A stretch of 64,000 nucleotides of DNA. It comes from HXMU1420-13 sp965601825. Its GTDB lineage: Bacteria; Bacteroidota; Rhodothermia; Balneolales; Balneolaceae. Below, one piece after another: positions 44,999-53,887 of the stretch. Positions within the stretch are counted from its first letter, which is position 1. Each line of letters starts with the position of its first letter. The position numbers and the translations under genes are program-made. The notes beneath the pieces are model-generated. The model saw nothing but the letters and a program-made list of their open reading frames with translations. It was not told where the DNA came from and searched no databases. The stretch covers positions 2,294,001 through 2,358,000 of the forward strand of contig OZ271839.1 in assembly GCA_965601825.1 (NCBI GenBank), read 5' to 3'.

Positions 44999-46279
44999 TT
45001 AATCTATAGAATCAATGAATAGTGTCATCAATTTGAAGTAGTCTTCAAACTCGGTGAGTGGCAGGGTTTCAGCTCTGTCAAAAATATCATGATATGCTCG
45101 AATCCCACCTAAGGTATAAATATAGAATCCAGGAATTTCTAAACGATCAAAATTACAATGATCTGAAATACAGGCAGCTCCTCTGATTTTAATATTAGGC
45201 AAAAGATCATTCAGTTGATTCAACTCTACTAATAAATCGAAATCTTCTCTATAAACTGAACCATTAACTACTTGAATTCCTTCATCACCGGTTCCTGCTA
45301 TATCGAAATTGAGCATAAATTTGACATTACTAAGATCGATAGGAGGTCTGTCTACAAAGTATTTGGAGCCAATTAAACCTAGCTCTTCAGCTCCAAAAGC
45401 GGTGAATAGAATAGAATATTCGGGCTGATTGATACTGTAGTGTTTAGCCAGGCTTAATAGCATAGCAGTTCCGCTTGCATTGTCATTTGCTCCGGGAAAA
45501 AGTGCCTGACCCATTTTACCGAAATGATCGTAGTGAGCCATAACTACAATAACTGAATCATGATTAAGACCTTCAATTAAACCAATCACATTTTGTGTTT
45601 CATAAAGGTTTATAAATTCAGAATTCAACTCAATTTTAATTCTTGAAGCATTTTTATTGAAGGAATCCTTTTGCATCCTAAAGCTTGTCTTGGCATCTAC
45701 AACTTGAGAACCATACCAGGTCAATTTCTGCGAAGTTAAAATTATCGTCGCAGCTGCGGGATTGTTTGGATGTCGAGTTAAAAACTGAATTATTTGGCTA
45801 AGTCGGTTTCTAGTGGATTGATCCATCAGCGAGTCGGGATATTCATCAATCACAAGAACTTTGCCTCGGGCTAATTCTAATTTCCTTTCAAGTGCCGTTA
45901 AATCAAAAATTTCATCCTTTTCAACGAAAACAATATCGAATTCACCGTTTAGACTAGGTGAACCAGGAAAAACATGAAAATCGTCACCGACGGTAAGTTC
46001 TATTCCATCAATGGAGAGATGAATAGAGTCGGGAAATGTATTTATCGGGATTTCAAAAGATTGATAGTAATTATCTGTGATAGATGTTAAACCAAACTCA
46101 ATAAATTGAGATCGTATAAATTCAGCGGCTTTTTTGTCTCCATCTTCAACATATCCTCTTCCGGCAAGACTGTCGGAAGTTAAGATTTTGACTACCTCTC
46201 GGGCATATTCAATATCCTGAGCTCTAGCATTAATATTTCCAAAAAAGGAAACAATTAAGAAAAGGCTTAGAACTCGCAT
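44999..46279 (-). CDS. Secreted M28 family metallopeptidase
   Basis: 426 residues from the ATG at 46279 (signal peptide ending near ARAQ). A protease-associated-like insert (about 80-200) precedes the M28 core: MAHYDHFGK, GANDNASGTAMLLSL, FGAEELGLIGSKYF, NFDIAGTG and the final SDHCNFDRLEIP with a late YHD. These supply the two-zinc ligands of the aminopeptidase Y/S type. Probably an exported aminopeptidase or dipeptidase. The gene starts 4 nt from the dnaB stop. Confidence 0.85.
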   Translation of the reverse strand: MRVLSLFLIVSFFGNINARAQDIEYAREVVKILTSDSLAGRGYVEDGDKKAAEFIRSQFIEFGLTSITDNYYQSFEIPINTFPDSIHLSIDGIELTVGDDFHVFPGSPSLNGEFDIVFVEKDEIFDLTALERKLELARGKVLVIDEYPDSLMDQSTRNRLSQIIQFLTRHPNNPAAATIILTSQKLTWYGSQVVDAKTSFRMQKDSFNKNASRIKIELNSEFINLYETQNVIGLIEGLNHDSVIVVMAHYDHFGKMGQALFPGANDNASGTAMLLSLAKHYSINQPEYSILFTAFGAEELGLIGSKYFVDRPPIDLSNVKFMLNFDIAGTGDEGIQVVNGSVYREDFDLLVELNQLNDLLPNIKIRGAACISDHCNFDRLEIPGFYIYTLGGIRAYHDIFDRAETLPLTEFEDYFKLMTLFIDSID

Positions 46280-46283
46280 CAAT

Positions 46284-47819
46284 CTAGAAAGGAGCGTCTT
46301 CGTCTGGTGCCGGATTATGTGGCATCACTGGAGAATCGGAAGGAGTGAAGTTGGCTTCCAACATATCATTAGAAACAGGGGGCAACCCAGGTGTACTGCC
46401 AGATTCTGCAGATGTTAAATTTTCGAATCGGGCATAATCTTTAACGAAGTATAGCATTTTACTTCCAACCGGACCGTTTCTTTGTTTACCGATAATCACT
46501 TCTGCAAGCCCTGCAGTTGATTGCCCTTCTGCAGTTGTTGTGATTCCATAGTATTCCGGACGATAAAGGAACATTACAATATCAGCATCCTGCTCAATAG
46601 ATCCTGATTCACGTAAATCACTCAACTGAGGTCGTTTATCACCACCACGTTGTTCAACAGCACGAGATAACTGTGATAGTGCGATTACAGGCACATCCAA
46701 TTCTTTTGCCAATGACTTCAATCCACGTGAAATAGAGGCGATTTCTTGTTCTCGACTCCCACTGTCTTTTGAGGAACCTTGCATTAACTGAAGATAATCG
46801 ACGATGATTAAGCCAACATCGTGCTCGCTCTTTAATCGACGACATTTTGTTCTTAATTCCATCAATGTAATGGCCGGTGTGTCATCAATGAAAATATTAG
46901 CAGAGAAAAGTCTTCCTGCAGCTTCAATCAGATCTTTGAAGCTATCATCATTCAATGTTCCTTTTCTTGCTTCATCTGCACGAACTCTGGCTTCCATAGT
47001 AAGAAGTCTTTGAACCAACGACTGATTTGACATCTCAAGTGAGAAAATTGCAACCGGTGTTCTAAGGTTTTCATCGGGATGCATAGCTGCATTTCGAGCT
47101 GCAGTCAACACAAATGCAGTTTTACCCATTGAGGGTCGAGCTGCGATAATCACTAAATCGCCATTTTGCCAACCTGCCGTCATCTGATCAACCGATAATC
47201 CTGTTGGAATACCTGTGATTCCATATTTCTTACCGCGCATATCTTCCAGATAAGCGAGCGTATCTTTTAGGACATCTGCAACGGGTTGAGCACTGCTTCG
47301 ACTTTTTTGATTTGCCAGATCAAAGATCTTTTGTTCGGCTTCATCCAATACATCATAGGCATCGGTTGTGCTATCGTATGATTCTTTGATTACATCCGTG
47401 CAACTAAGAATTAAACGACGCTTAATGGCCTTTTCAGTGATGATCTGAGCGTGATAGTCGATATTTGCTGCTGAACTAACGGAACGAGTTAAATCTGATA
47501 AATAAGTTGTCCCACCAGCAGCATCGAGTAAACCATTATCACGAAGTTCATTTTCTACTGTAAGAAGATCAAGTGGATTATCACGTTCATAAAGATTTGA
47601 TAGAGTTTCGAAAATGTGACGATTAGCAGGCTTATAAAAATCGTCTGGTTTTAGCATCTGCAAAGCAATAGTTGCAGCACCATGTTCAATCAACATTGCA
47701 CCTAAAACAGCTTCTTCAACTTCAACTGCCTGAGGCGGAATTCGACCTTCCTGTTCCAGTATTTTCGATTGATTCGAATAGTTGTCCTTACTATATGATG
47801 AGCCGTTTTTTTGCGCCAA
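46284..47819 (-). CDS. dnaB: Replicative DNA helicase DnaB
   Basis: 511 residues. The N-terminal domain (EEAVLGAMLIEHGAATIAL) joins the RecA-like core: Walker A ARPSMGKTAFVL, VAIFSLEMSNQSLVQRLL, Walker B LIIVDYLQLMQG, VIALSQLSRAVEQR and the arginine-finger region DLRESGSIEQDADIVMFLYR. Hexameric helicase of the replication fork, cytoplasmic. The C-terminal extension is Pro/Asp-rich as in relatives. No intein is present. Confidence 0.95.
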   Translation of the reverse strand: MAQKNGSSYSKDNYSNQSKILEQEGRIPPQAVEVEEAVLGAMLIEHGAATIALQMLKPDDFYKPANRHIFETLSNLYERDNPLDLLTVENELRDNGLLDAAGGTTYLSDLTRSVSSAANIDYHAQIITEKAIKRRLILSCTDVIKESYDSTTDAYDVLDEAEQKIFDLANQKSRSSAQPVADVLKDTLAYLEDMRGKKYGITGIPTGLSVDQMTAGWQNGDLVIIAARPSMGKTAFVLTAARNAAMHPDENLRTPVAIFSLEMSNQSLVQRLLTMEARVRADEARKGTLNDDSFKDLIEAAGRLFSANIFIDDTPAITLMELRTKCRRLKSEHDVGLIIVDYLQLMQGSSKDSGSREQEIASISRGLKSLAKELDVPVIALSQLSRAVEQRGGDKRPQLSDLRESGSIEQDADIVMFLYRPEYYGITTTAEGQSTAGLAEVIIGKQRNGPVGSKMLYFVKDYARFENLTSAESGSTPGLPPVSNDMLEANFTPSDSPVMPHNPAPDEDAPF

Positions 47820-47869
47820 AATCTATCTAAAGTGTGATGTGAGTGAATGAAAATAATTAAATAAATAAT

Positions 47870-47896
47870 GCTTGTTTTGAGTTCTTTTCAACAAGC
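47870..47896 (-). terminator. Possible weak terminator after the mtaB-udg pair
   Basis: Perfect 7-bp stem GCTTGTT/AACAAGC with a 13-nt loop. The 3' side on the minus strand is AT-rich but has no clean T-run, so termination is only possible, not shown. Confidence 0.3.
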
Positions 47897-47915
47897 TTTG
47901 CACAAGTTATTAACA

Positions 47916-48677
47916 TTATGGTTTGCCATCTAACTCGTCATATCTCTTTCTGAGCATCTGGACATCTTCCCAAGTTGGGCGTTTCCATTGTTGATTACGA
48001 AGTAGTGCTGCCGGGTGATAGGTAACCATTAATTCACGGCCTTGAAACTCATGGAATTTCTGCCGCATATCTTTAAGTGTAAGATCTTTATTCAATAAGG
48101 TAGTTGCAGATACTTTTCCTACACAAAGAATTAATTTAGGATTTATTAACTCTATCTGTTTCAATAAGTAAGGAAGACTTCGTTCTCTTTCTTCATGCTT
48201 AGGGTCCCTGTTATTTGGTGGCCGATGTTTTAGAATATTAGCGATATAGATATCGGATCTTTTGAAGTTGATAGCTTCCATAATTTTATCTAAAAGCTGA
48301 CCCGCTTTCCCAACAAATGGCTCTCCCTGTAGGTCCTCGTTTTCACCGGGTGCTTCACCGATAAGCATCAAATCGGCTTCTGGATTACCTACCCCAAAAA
48401 CAAGATTTGTATTAGAGAGGTCGGTTTTCAACACTTCAGCTGTTTCACAAAGGGTTCTCAGCTCATCCAGAGTTTTACATGCTTCTAATTGTTCTTCAAC
48501 GCTAAGCTTTGGTTCTGGCTCATATTCTTCAACAGGCTCAGAAATCGAACTATGTCCCTTTGTATCTCTGTCGCTTTTTGCTTCAAACTCAACATCAAAA
48601 TCCCCAAATATCTCTTTTTGCTGTCTAAGCAATCTCGCAACTTTTTCAAACAGCTCCTGACCGTTATCTGAATCCAT
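47916..48677 (-). CDS. Uracil-DNA glycosylase, family-4-like, without Fe-S cysteines
   Basis: 253 residues. An acidic N-terminal extension of about 60 residues precedes the glycosylase core: motif 1 IGEAPGENEDLQGEPFVGKAG, then NILKHRPPNNRDP and motif 3 TYHPAALLRN. This is the family 4 pattern, but the iron-sulfur cysteines are absent: KHRPP (H151) stands for the normal KCRPP, S167 for the Cys before PYL, and A80/L83 for the N-terminal pair. Excises uracil from DNA; start overlaps the mtaB stop by 1 nt. Confidence 0.83.
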   Translation of the reverse strand: MDSDNGQELFEKVARLLRQQKEIFGDFDVEFEAKSDRDTKGHSSISEPVEEYEPEPKLSVEEQLEACKTLDELRTLCETAEVLKTDLSNTNLVFGVGNPEADLMLIGEAPGENEDLQGEPFVGKAGQLLDKIMEAINFKRSDIYIANILKHRPPNNRDPKHEERERSLPYLLKQIELINPKLILCVGKVSATTLLNKDLTLKDMRQKFHEFQGRELMVTYHPAALLRNQQWKRPTWEDVQMLRKRYDELDGKP

Positions 48678-50011
48678 TAGCCTAGTATTTCTTGAATGGT
48701 TTTTTCTTCTTCAAGGATATTATCGTCCAATTTACCAAAATGGAAACCGTCTATTGAATACTTTCCGATTTGAATGTTTTGAATGGTGTTAATAAGGCGA
48801 GGAGAGAATGGAATAGCAACTCTTACATAGTTATCAGACCAGCCGAACATAAATCCGTTTTTATTTTCTTCTTCGAATAATACGGGACGAATCTGACCTT
48901 CAAACTGTGAATCAAAATCAAATCGTTTTTTTGCTGATAATCTTCTCAATCGATGTGTTCTGGATTTTCTTTCTTGCTTAGGTACAATCGGTTCCAGAGT
49001 TAATGCATGTGTATTTGGTCGCTCGGAATAGGTGAAAACATGCAAGTAGGAGACATCCAAAGAATCGATGAAATCAAATGATTCCTGAAAAAGAGCTTCG
49101 GTTTCGCCCGGGTGACCCGTTATTACATCTACACCAATACAAGCATCAGGCATTAATGATTTAATCAATTCAACTCTAGCCTGATATAAATCCGATCGAT
49201 AACGACGGCGCATTAATTTCAGCATTTCATCCGATCCACTTTGAAGTGGAATATGGAAATGTGGCTGTAGTTTTTTGGACTCGGAAGCAAAATGAATAAT
49301 GTCGTTATTCAAAAGATTTGGTTCGATAGAAGACACTCTGAGTCGTTCTAGTCCATCCACTTTGTCAAGTGCCTGAAGCAATTGAAGAAAATCTTCGTTA
49401 GTACCATGGCCAAAGTCACCTGAATTCACACCGGTTATGATCACTTCATGAAAGCCTTCCTCAATCAATTGCTGTGCATTTCTAACAACAGTAGCAATTT
49501 TTGGTGACCTCGATGCTCCACGTGCAAGAGGAATGGTGCAAAAAGAGCATTTATAGTTACAGCCATCCTGGACTTTTAAGAATGCACGGGTTCGGTCATC
49601 AGATGAAAAAGCGTTATGAAAATCTACTGCTTCGTTTACATCAGTTCGATGAATGATGGTCTTTTCCTGTTTAACAAAATCATCGAACAAATCTAATAAG
49701 TGAAATTTGTCTTTAGCACCCAAAACAACATCTACACCTTCGATTTGAGCAATTTCTTCCGGCTCAAGCTGGGCATAGCAACCTACAACGGCAACGAATG
49801 CATCCGGATTCCTTCGCAATGCCTGACGGACAGTCTTTCTACATGCACTGTTAGCATCCAAAGTAACAGAGCAGGTGTTAATCACATAAATATCGGCAGG
49901 ATCGGTAAACTCGGCAAGTTCGTAACCTTCATGTTCGAAATCGCGCCTCATGGATGAGGTTTCTGAAAAGTTGAGTTTACAGCCCAGGGTTTCGAAGGCG
50001 ACTCTTTTCAT
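48677..50011 (-). CDS. mtaB: tRNA-t6A methylthiotransferase
   Basis: 444 residues. The UPF0004 domain has three cysteines (C11, C47, C78) for one [4Fe-4S] cluster, the radical-SAM core has CNYKCSFCTIPLARG, and the C-terminal TRAM domain follows (GQIRPVLFEEENKNGFMFG). The start MKRVAFETLGCKLNFSET and NTCSVTxxAxxxCRK distinguish the MtaB group (ms2t6A at position 37) from MiaB and RimO. Cotranscribed with the uracil glycosylase gene (TAATG). Confidence 0.92.
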   Translation of the reverse strand: MKRVAFETLGCKLNFSETSSMRRDFEHEGYELAEFTDPADIYVINTCSVTLDANSACRKTVRQALRRNPDAFVAVVGCYAQLEPEEIAQIEGVDVVLGAKDKFHLLDLFDDFVKQEKTIIHRTDVNEAVDFHNAFSSDDRTRAFLKVQDGCNYKCSFCTIPLARGASRSPKIATVVRNAQQLIEEGFHEVIITGVNSGDFGHGTNEDFLQLLQALDKVDGLERLRVSSIEPNLLNNDIIHFASESKKLQPHFHIPLQSGSDEMLKLMRRRYRSDLYQARVELIKSLMPDACIGVDVITGHPGETEALFQESFDFIDSLDVSYLHVFTYSERPNTHALTLEPIVPKQERKSRTHRLRRLSAKKRFDFDSQFEGQIRPVLFEEENKNGFMFGWSDNYVRVAIPFSPRLINTIQNIQIGKYSIDGFHFGKLDDNILEEEKTIQEILG

Positions 50012-50077
50012 TCTGCAAATATAAGAATTAATAACAGGGGATACGAAGCGTTATTCCAATCAATTCTTTAAATAACG

Positions 50078-52114
50078 TCAATTAAGTTCAATTTCTTCTG
50101 GGGGATGTTCATCACGGAAGATTTTTGCAGCTTCTGCGAATCGATCCGCTAAACCAACCATCATCAAACGATCACCTGCTTCGAGTTTAAAATCGCCGGA
50201 TGGATTTCCAATACTTTTATTCCTGCGTTTAACGGTCAAAACCGTAATCTCGAAATTATTTCTCAACTTAAGATCCATGAGAGTTTTATTTGCTGCAAAT
50301 GAATCTTCGCGTACTCTAACGGCCCTGGTATGCATGCCTTCTTCATGTAAATCTTCCAGTACCATTAAATGGGCTTCTTGTAAACTACCTCGAAGAATTT
50401 GATAGTCTTCTGATCGTAATTCTTTGACATATCGCTGAGCTGTTTCTTCAGGAATTAAATATGAGTTCAGAACCCAGGTAAAAAGTTGAACCGTAGTTTC
50501 CATTTCTTCGGGTACAACATGATCGGCACCTGCTTTGTTTAGTTTATCAGCATCTGAGATATATCGAGTTCGTACAATTACCTCTACAGTTGGATTTAAA
50601 TATTTTGCAAGATTAATGATTCTGGGATTAATGTCCGGATCATTGATAGCTATCACACAAAGCTTGGCTTTATTGATTTCAGCGTGTTCTAAAATGTGCG
50701 TTCTTGATGCATCTCCAAAAATGGCATTCATACCGTTTTTATGCATTTCATTCACGGAAGAAGGATTTAACTCAATCACAATAAATGGGATACCAAGATC
50801 GTCAAAAATCCTTGCCAAACTTCGTCCTGCAGGACCATATCCAATCAAAATTACATGATCTTCTAATGGAAGATGCTCTTCTTCGGAACTATTATTTCGC
50901 TTTTTACTACCTAACTTCTTTAATGGTGTTTTTGCAAAAAGATCACCAACATTTGGGCTGATTTTTAACATTAATGGTGTAAGAATCATCAATAGAACAG
51001 AAACGGCAATAAATGTTTGGGAGCCTAATTCACCAAAACCGGCAGGAGAGAGTCCTGCAAGATTTCCACTTCGTTCTAGTACAAAAGAGAATTCACCAAT
51101 TTGAGCTAGTATAATGGCTGTACCGGCTGCTATTCGAATTGGGTATCCGAGAATTAGCAAACTGAGCGAGCTAAGTAAAAACTTTAGAACAATTATTCCC
51201 GCAGCAATCGAAAGTAGTATCAATGGATACTCTAAGACGAATCGCATATCTAATAACATTCCTACAGAGACAAAGAATACCGCGTTGAAAACAGTCTTTA
51301 ATGGTAGAATTTCACTTAATGCTTGTTCACTATATCGACTTTCACTTACCACCAGACCGGCTAAGAAAGCTCCAAGTGCTAGACTAACGTCAGCAAGATT
51401 TGTTAATGCAGCGGTACCAAAACAAATGGCCATTACAGTAAGAAGAAAGAGCTCTTTGCTTCTTGTATGGGCGACTTTTTCTAAAATCCATGGAACCACT
51501 TTTCGAGCCATCAAAACTACGATGGCAATTAAAAGAACTGCTTTACCTAAAACGATAAATACTTCTTGAACTGATTCATTTTCACCGGAAAGAATAGGAA
51601 CCATTAATACCATCGCAATGATGGCAAAATCCTGAAATATGAGTACGGCTAAAGATAATCTACCAGTTGGCGTATCCGTCTTCCCTTGATCACTTAAGAG
51701 CCCTAAAATAATAGCAGTCGAACTCAGTGCCACTAGACAACCTGTATAAATGGCGACTTTTATATCAACATTGAAATACTGCAGAATGCCAACTACAACC
51801 AGAATGGTAAATAGCACTTGCAAACCACCACCCACGAAAATTGCGCTTTTAATTTTTGCTAGTTTTTCCAGGCTGAATTCTATACCAATGGTAAATAGTA
51901 ATAGTATGATTCCAATCTCTGCCAGTTGGTTTACCAACTCTTGTTCGTAAACTAAACCAAGGGCATTAGGACCAATTATTACGCCCGCCAGTAGAAACCC
52001 GACAACCGGTACCAATCTAATTTTGTAACAGATGTAAGCGAATAAGACACTTACCAAAAAAAGAGCTACAATTTCATTTAAGAATGGAAGAGATACTGCG
52101 AAGGTGGTAAACAT
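50078..52114 (-). CDS. CPA2/Kef-type cation:proton antiporter with RCK domains
   Basis: 678 residues from the ATG at 52114. About a dozen transmembrane helices (to about 395) carry the Na+/H+ exchanger fold (VGFLLAGVIIGPNALGL; ALSSTAIILGLLSDQGKTDTPTGRL). A TrkA-N domain follows (HVILIGYGPAGRSLARIFDDLG, IELNPSSVNEM, GDASR) and a TrkA-C domain near the end. This is the KefB/KefC-like potassium or sodium/proton antiporter pattern. No KefF/KefG partner is adjacent, so glutathione gating is not indicated. Confidence 0.9.
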   Translation of the reverse strand: MFTTFAVSLPFLNEIVALFLVSVLFAYICYKIRLVPVVGFLLAGVIIGPNALGLVYEQELVNQLAEIGIILLLFTIGIEFSLEKLAKIKSAIFVGGGLQVLFTILVVVGILQYFNVDIKVAIYTGCLVALSSTAIILGLLSDQGKTDTPTGRLSLAVLIFQDFAIIAMVLMVPILSGENESVQEVFIVLGKAVLLIAIVVLMARKVVPWILEKVAHTRSKELFLLTVMAICFGTAALTNLADVSLALGAFLAGLVVSESRYSEQALSEILPLKTVFNAVFFVSVGMLLDMRFVLEYPLILLSIAAGIIVLKFLLSSLSLLILGYPIRIAAGTAIILAQIGEFSFVLERSGNLAGLSPAGFGELGSQTFIAVSVLLMILTPLMLKISPNVGDLFAKTPLKKLGSKKRNNSSEEEHLPLEDHVILIGYGPAGRSLARIFDDLGIPFIVIELNPSSVNEMHKNGMNAIFGDASRTHILEHAEINKAKLCVIAINDPDINPRIINLAKYLNPTVEVIVRTRYISDADKLNKAGADHVVPEEMETTVQLFTWVLNSYLIPEETAQRYVKELRSEDYQILRGSLQEAHLMVLEDLHEEGMHTRAVRVREDSFAANKTLMDLKLRNNFEITVLTVKRRNKSIGNPSGDFKLEAGDRLMMVGLADRFAEAAKIFRDEHPPEEIELN

Positions 52115-52214
52115 CAAATTAAAATAGCGCTAAAGAATCGGATGAAATTTTAAACATTTATGATAAGCAAATTGCTCAGATTCTTACAGGTTTTTCTCAC
52201 AAGTTGATGAACTT

Positions 52215-53723
52215 CTATCTTTTAAAAAGTTCTTTCAATTCACTTTTAAAAGCTCGGTTAATTGTACTGCCTTTAAGTGAGTTATTGACGAGCTGAAAAT
52301 CCATATTAAAGCGGAAACCTTCATCCGCATATATCCTGAAATTTATTGCTGAAAGCTGAACAGAAAGATTATAAATCAATAAAAAACCCAATGAGGTTTG
52401 CGGTAAGGAATCTTGGTTGAAATCACCTTCAAATCCACTTCCGGAATCAGAATATCTGAATTTAATAATGCCATCTTCCAACTTGAATCGAATTGTAATA
52501 GTAGCTTTTTCCTGACCGGCAAATCCATGCTTGTATGAGTTTGTGATTAGTTCATTCAGTACTAAACCAAATGGCACAGCCTGATTAGCGTTCAAAAAGA
52601 TATCATCCGATTGAATATCAAATTCTACATGAAGCAGATCTGAGTGATAGGTATTGTGAATTTCATGACATAGCTTTTTTACAAGCTTAATGATTGAAAT
52701 ATCTGTGAAATTTTTTGATTCATAGAGCAACTTGTGAACACTTGCAATCGACATAATTCTGCTCTGAGTATTCAATAAGTTATAATCTAGAATTTCATCG
52801 TCAATTGAGTATCGTTGCAGGTCAATTAATCCGGAAATAATTGCAAGATTGTTTTTTACTCGGTGATGAATTTCGGCTAGTAGTAATTCTCTTTCAATGA
52901 TGGATTGCTGAAGTTTATGCTCATACTCAATCCTTTGTGAAATATCTGAAAGAAAACCAATCATACCCTGGAATGTATCTTCAGCTCCATAAATAGGTTC
53001 TGCTTCCGATAAAACATGTACAGTTTTACCATCTTTTCTGATAAATCTATACTCTTCTGAGAATCTTGTTTTGTTGGCTATTGCCTGATGGAAAGCTTCA
53101 AAAATCCGATCCCGGTCTTCAGGATGCATTTGTTTCACCCACTCATCACCGGTACTATCTTCAAGAGCATGTCCAACAATTTGTTCAGCCATTGAATTGC
53201 CATAAATCAAATTTCCCTCGGCATCATTTTGGTAAATTCCCACAGGTAAAACGGACAAAATCTTACTCAGTTTTCGCTCTTCTTCCTGAAATTTTTTCTC
53301 TCTCTGAACTTGATTTGTTATATCGATATTTGTGCCAAAGACACCGTGAATTTTGTCATCTATGATATTGCCCCAAGCGTGATTAAGAAAATGACGATCA
53401 ACCCCATGTTCATCAATTTCAGTAATTTGTTGGTTTTGGAAATTGAAATTGCTATCAACAAAGGCGCCAAGAAACCCTTTTACTTCATCAGAAAAGGGGA
53501 CGACATCCGCATACTTACATCCAATAAGATCAGCTTTAGTGGTGTTATATAATCCGGCAAAGCGTTCATTGCAAAGAACAAATGTAGAGTTGTAATACAT
53601 TTGCTCAACTTTCTCTTCTTTGGGAAGATACAAATCAATAGGTGGACTATAATCAAAAGCGAAGAACGCCAACGATTCGTTTTCTAAAAACGGAAGTAGA
53701 TATTTTAAAACGTCCTGATTCAA
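52215..53723 (-). CDS. Two-PAS HisKA_2 sensor histidine kinase
   Basis: 502 residues, soluble. The first PAS-like module (about 15-140) shows CNERFAGLYNTTKADLIGCK and the second (150-268) NLIYGNSMAEQIVGHALED and EEYRFIRKDGKTVHVL. HisKA_2 follows with LLAEIHHRVKNNLAII (H287 likely), then HATPase with NELITNSYKHGFAGQ and DSGSGFEGD. It shares this architecture with the kinases at 872, 8086 and 9263. No response regulator is adjacent. Divergent from korA, with a weak sigma-28-like element upstream. Confidence 0.88.
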   Translation of the reverse strand: MNQDVLKYLLPFLENESLAFFAFDYSPPIDLYLPKEEKVEQMYYNSTFVLCNERFAGLYNTTKADLIGCKYADVVPFSDEVKGFLGAFVDSNFNFQNQQITEIDEHGVDRHFLNHAWGNIIDDKIHGVFGTNIDITNQVQREKKFQEEERKLSKILSVLPVGIYQNDAEGNLIYGNSMAEQIVGHALEDSTGDEWVKQMHPEDRDRIFEAFHQAIANKTRFSEEYRFIRKDGKTVHVLSEAEPIYGAEDTFQGMIGFLSDISQRIEYEHKLQQSIIERELLLAEIHHRVKNNLAIISGLIDLQRYSIDDEILDYNLLNTQSRIMSIASVHKLLYESKNFTDISIIKLVKKLCHEIHNTYHSDLLHVEFDIQSDDIFLNANQAVPFGLVLNELITNSYKHGFAGQEKATITIRFKLEDGIIKFRYSDSGSGFEGDFNQDSLPQTSLGFLLIYNLSVQLSAINFRIYADEGFRFNMDFQLVNNSLKGSTINRAFKSELKELFKR

Positions 53724-53751
53724 TTACCCTGTCTTTTCTGTACCATCGACA

Positions 53752-53778
53752 TTATCGTACAATTTGAGTAGAAATGTA
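53752..53778 (-). promoter_or_regulatory. Weak sigma-28-like element upstream of the two-PAS kinase
   Basis: Minus strand: TACATTTC (53771-53778), 11-nt spacer, TACGATAA (53752-53759). Spacing is right, but two -10 positions (GC to TA) differ from GCCGATAA, so this is only suggestive. It lies 28 nt before the start. Confidence 0.22.
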
Positions 53779-53887
53779 AACCCATTTAGCTCAGATGATA
53801 AGATTGTAACAAAAATGGCTCTTTCTTTTAATTCTAAAATAATTCAAATTTGAGAAAAGCTTTTTCTATTACCCCACCAATCTACAT

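Noticed and set aside
51114..51569. 151-codon frame opposite the antiporter gene
   Set aside because: Antisense shadow of a membrane-protein coding region; basic, Thr-rich product without family pattern.
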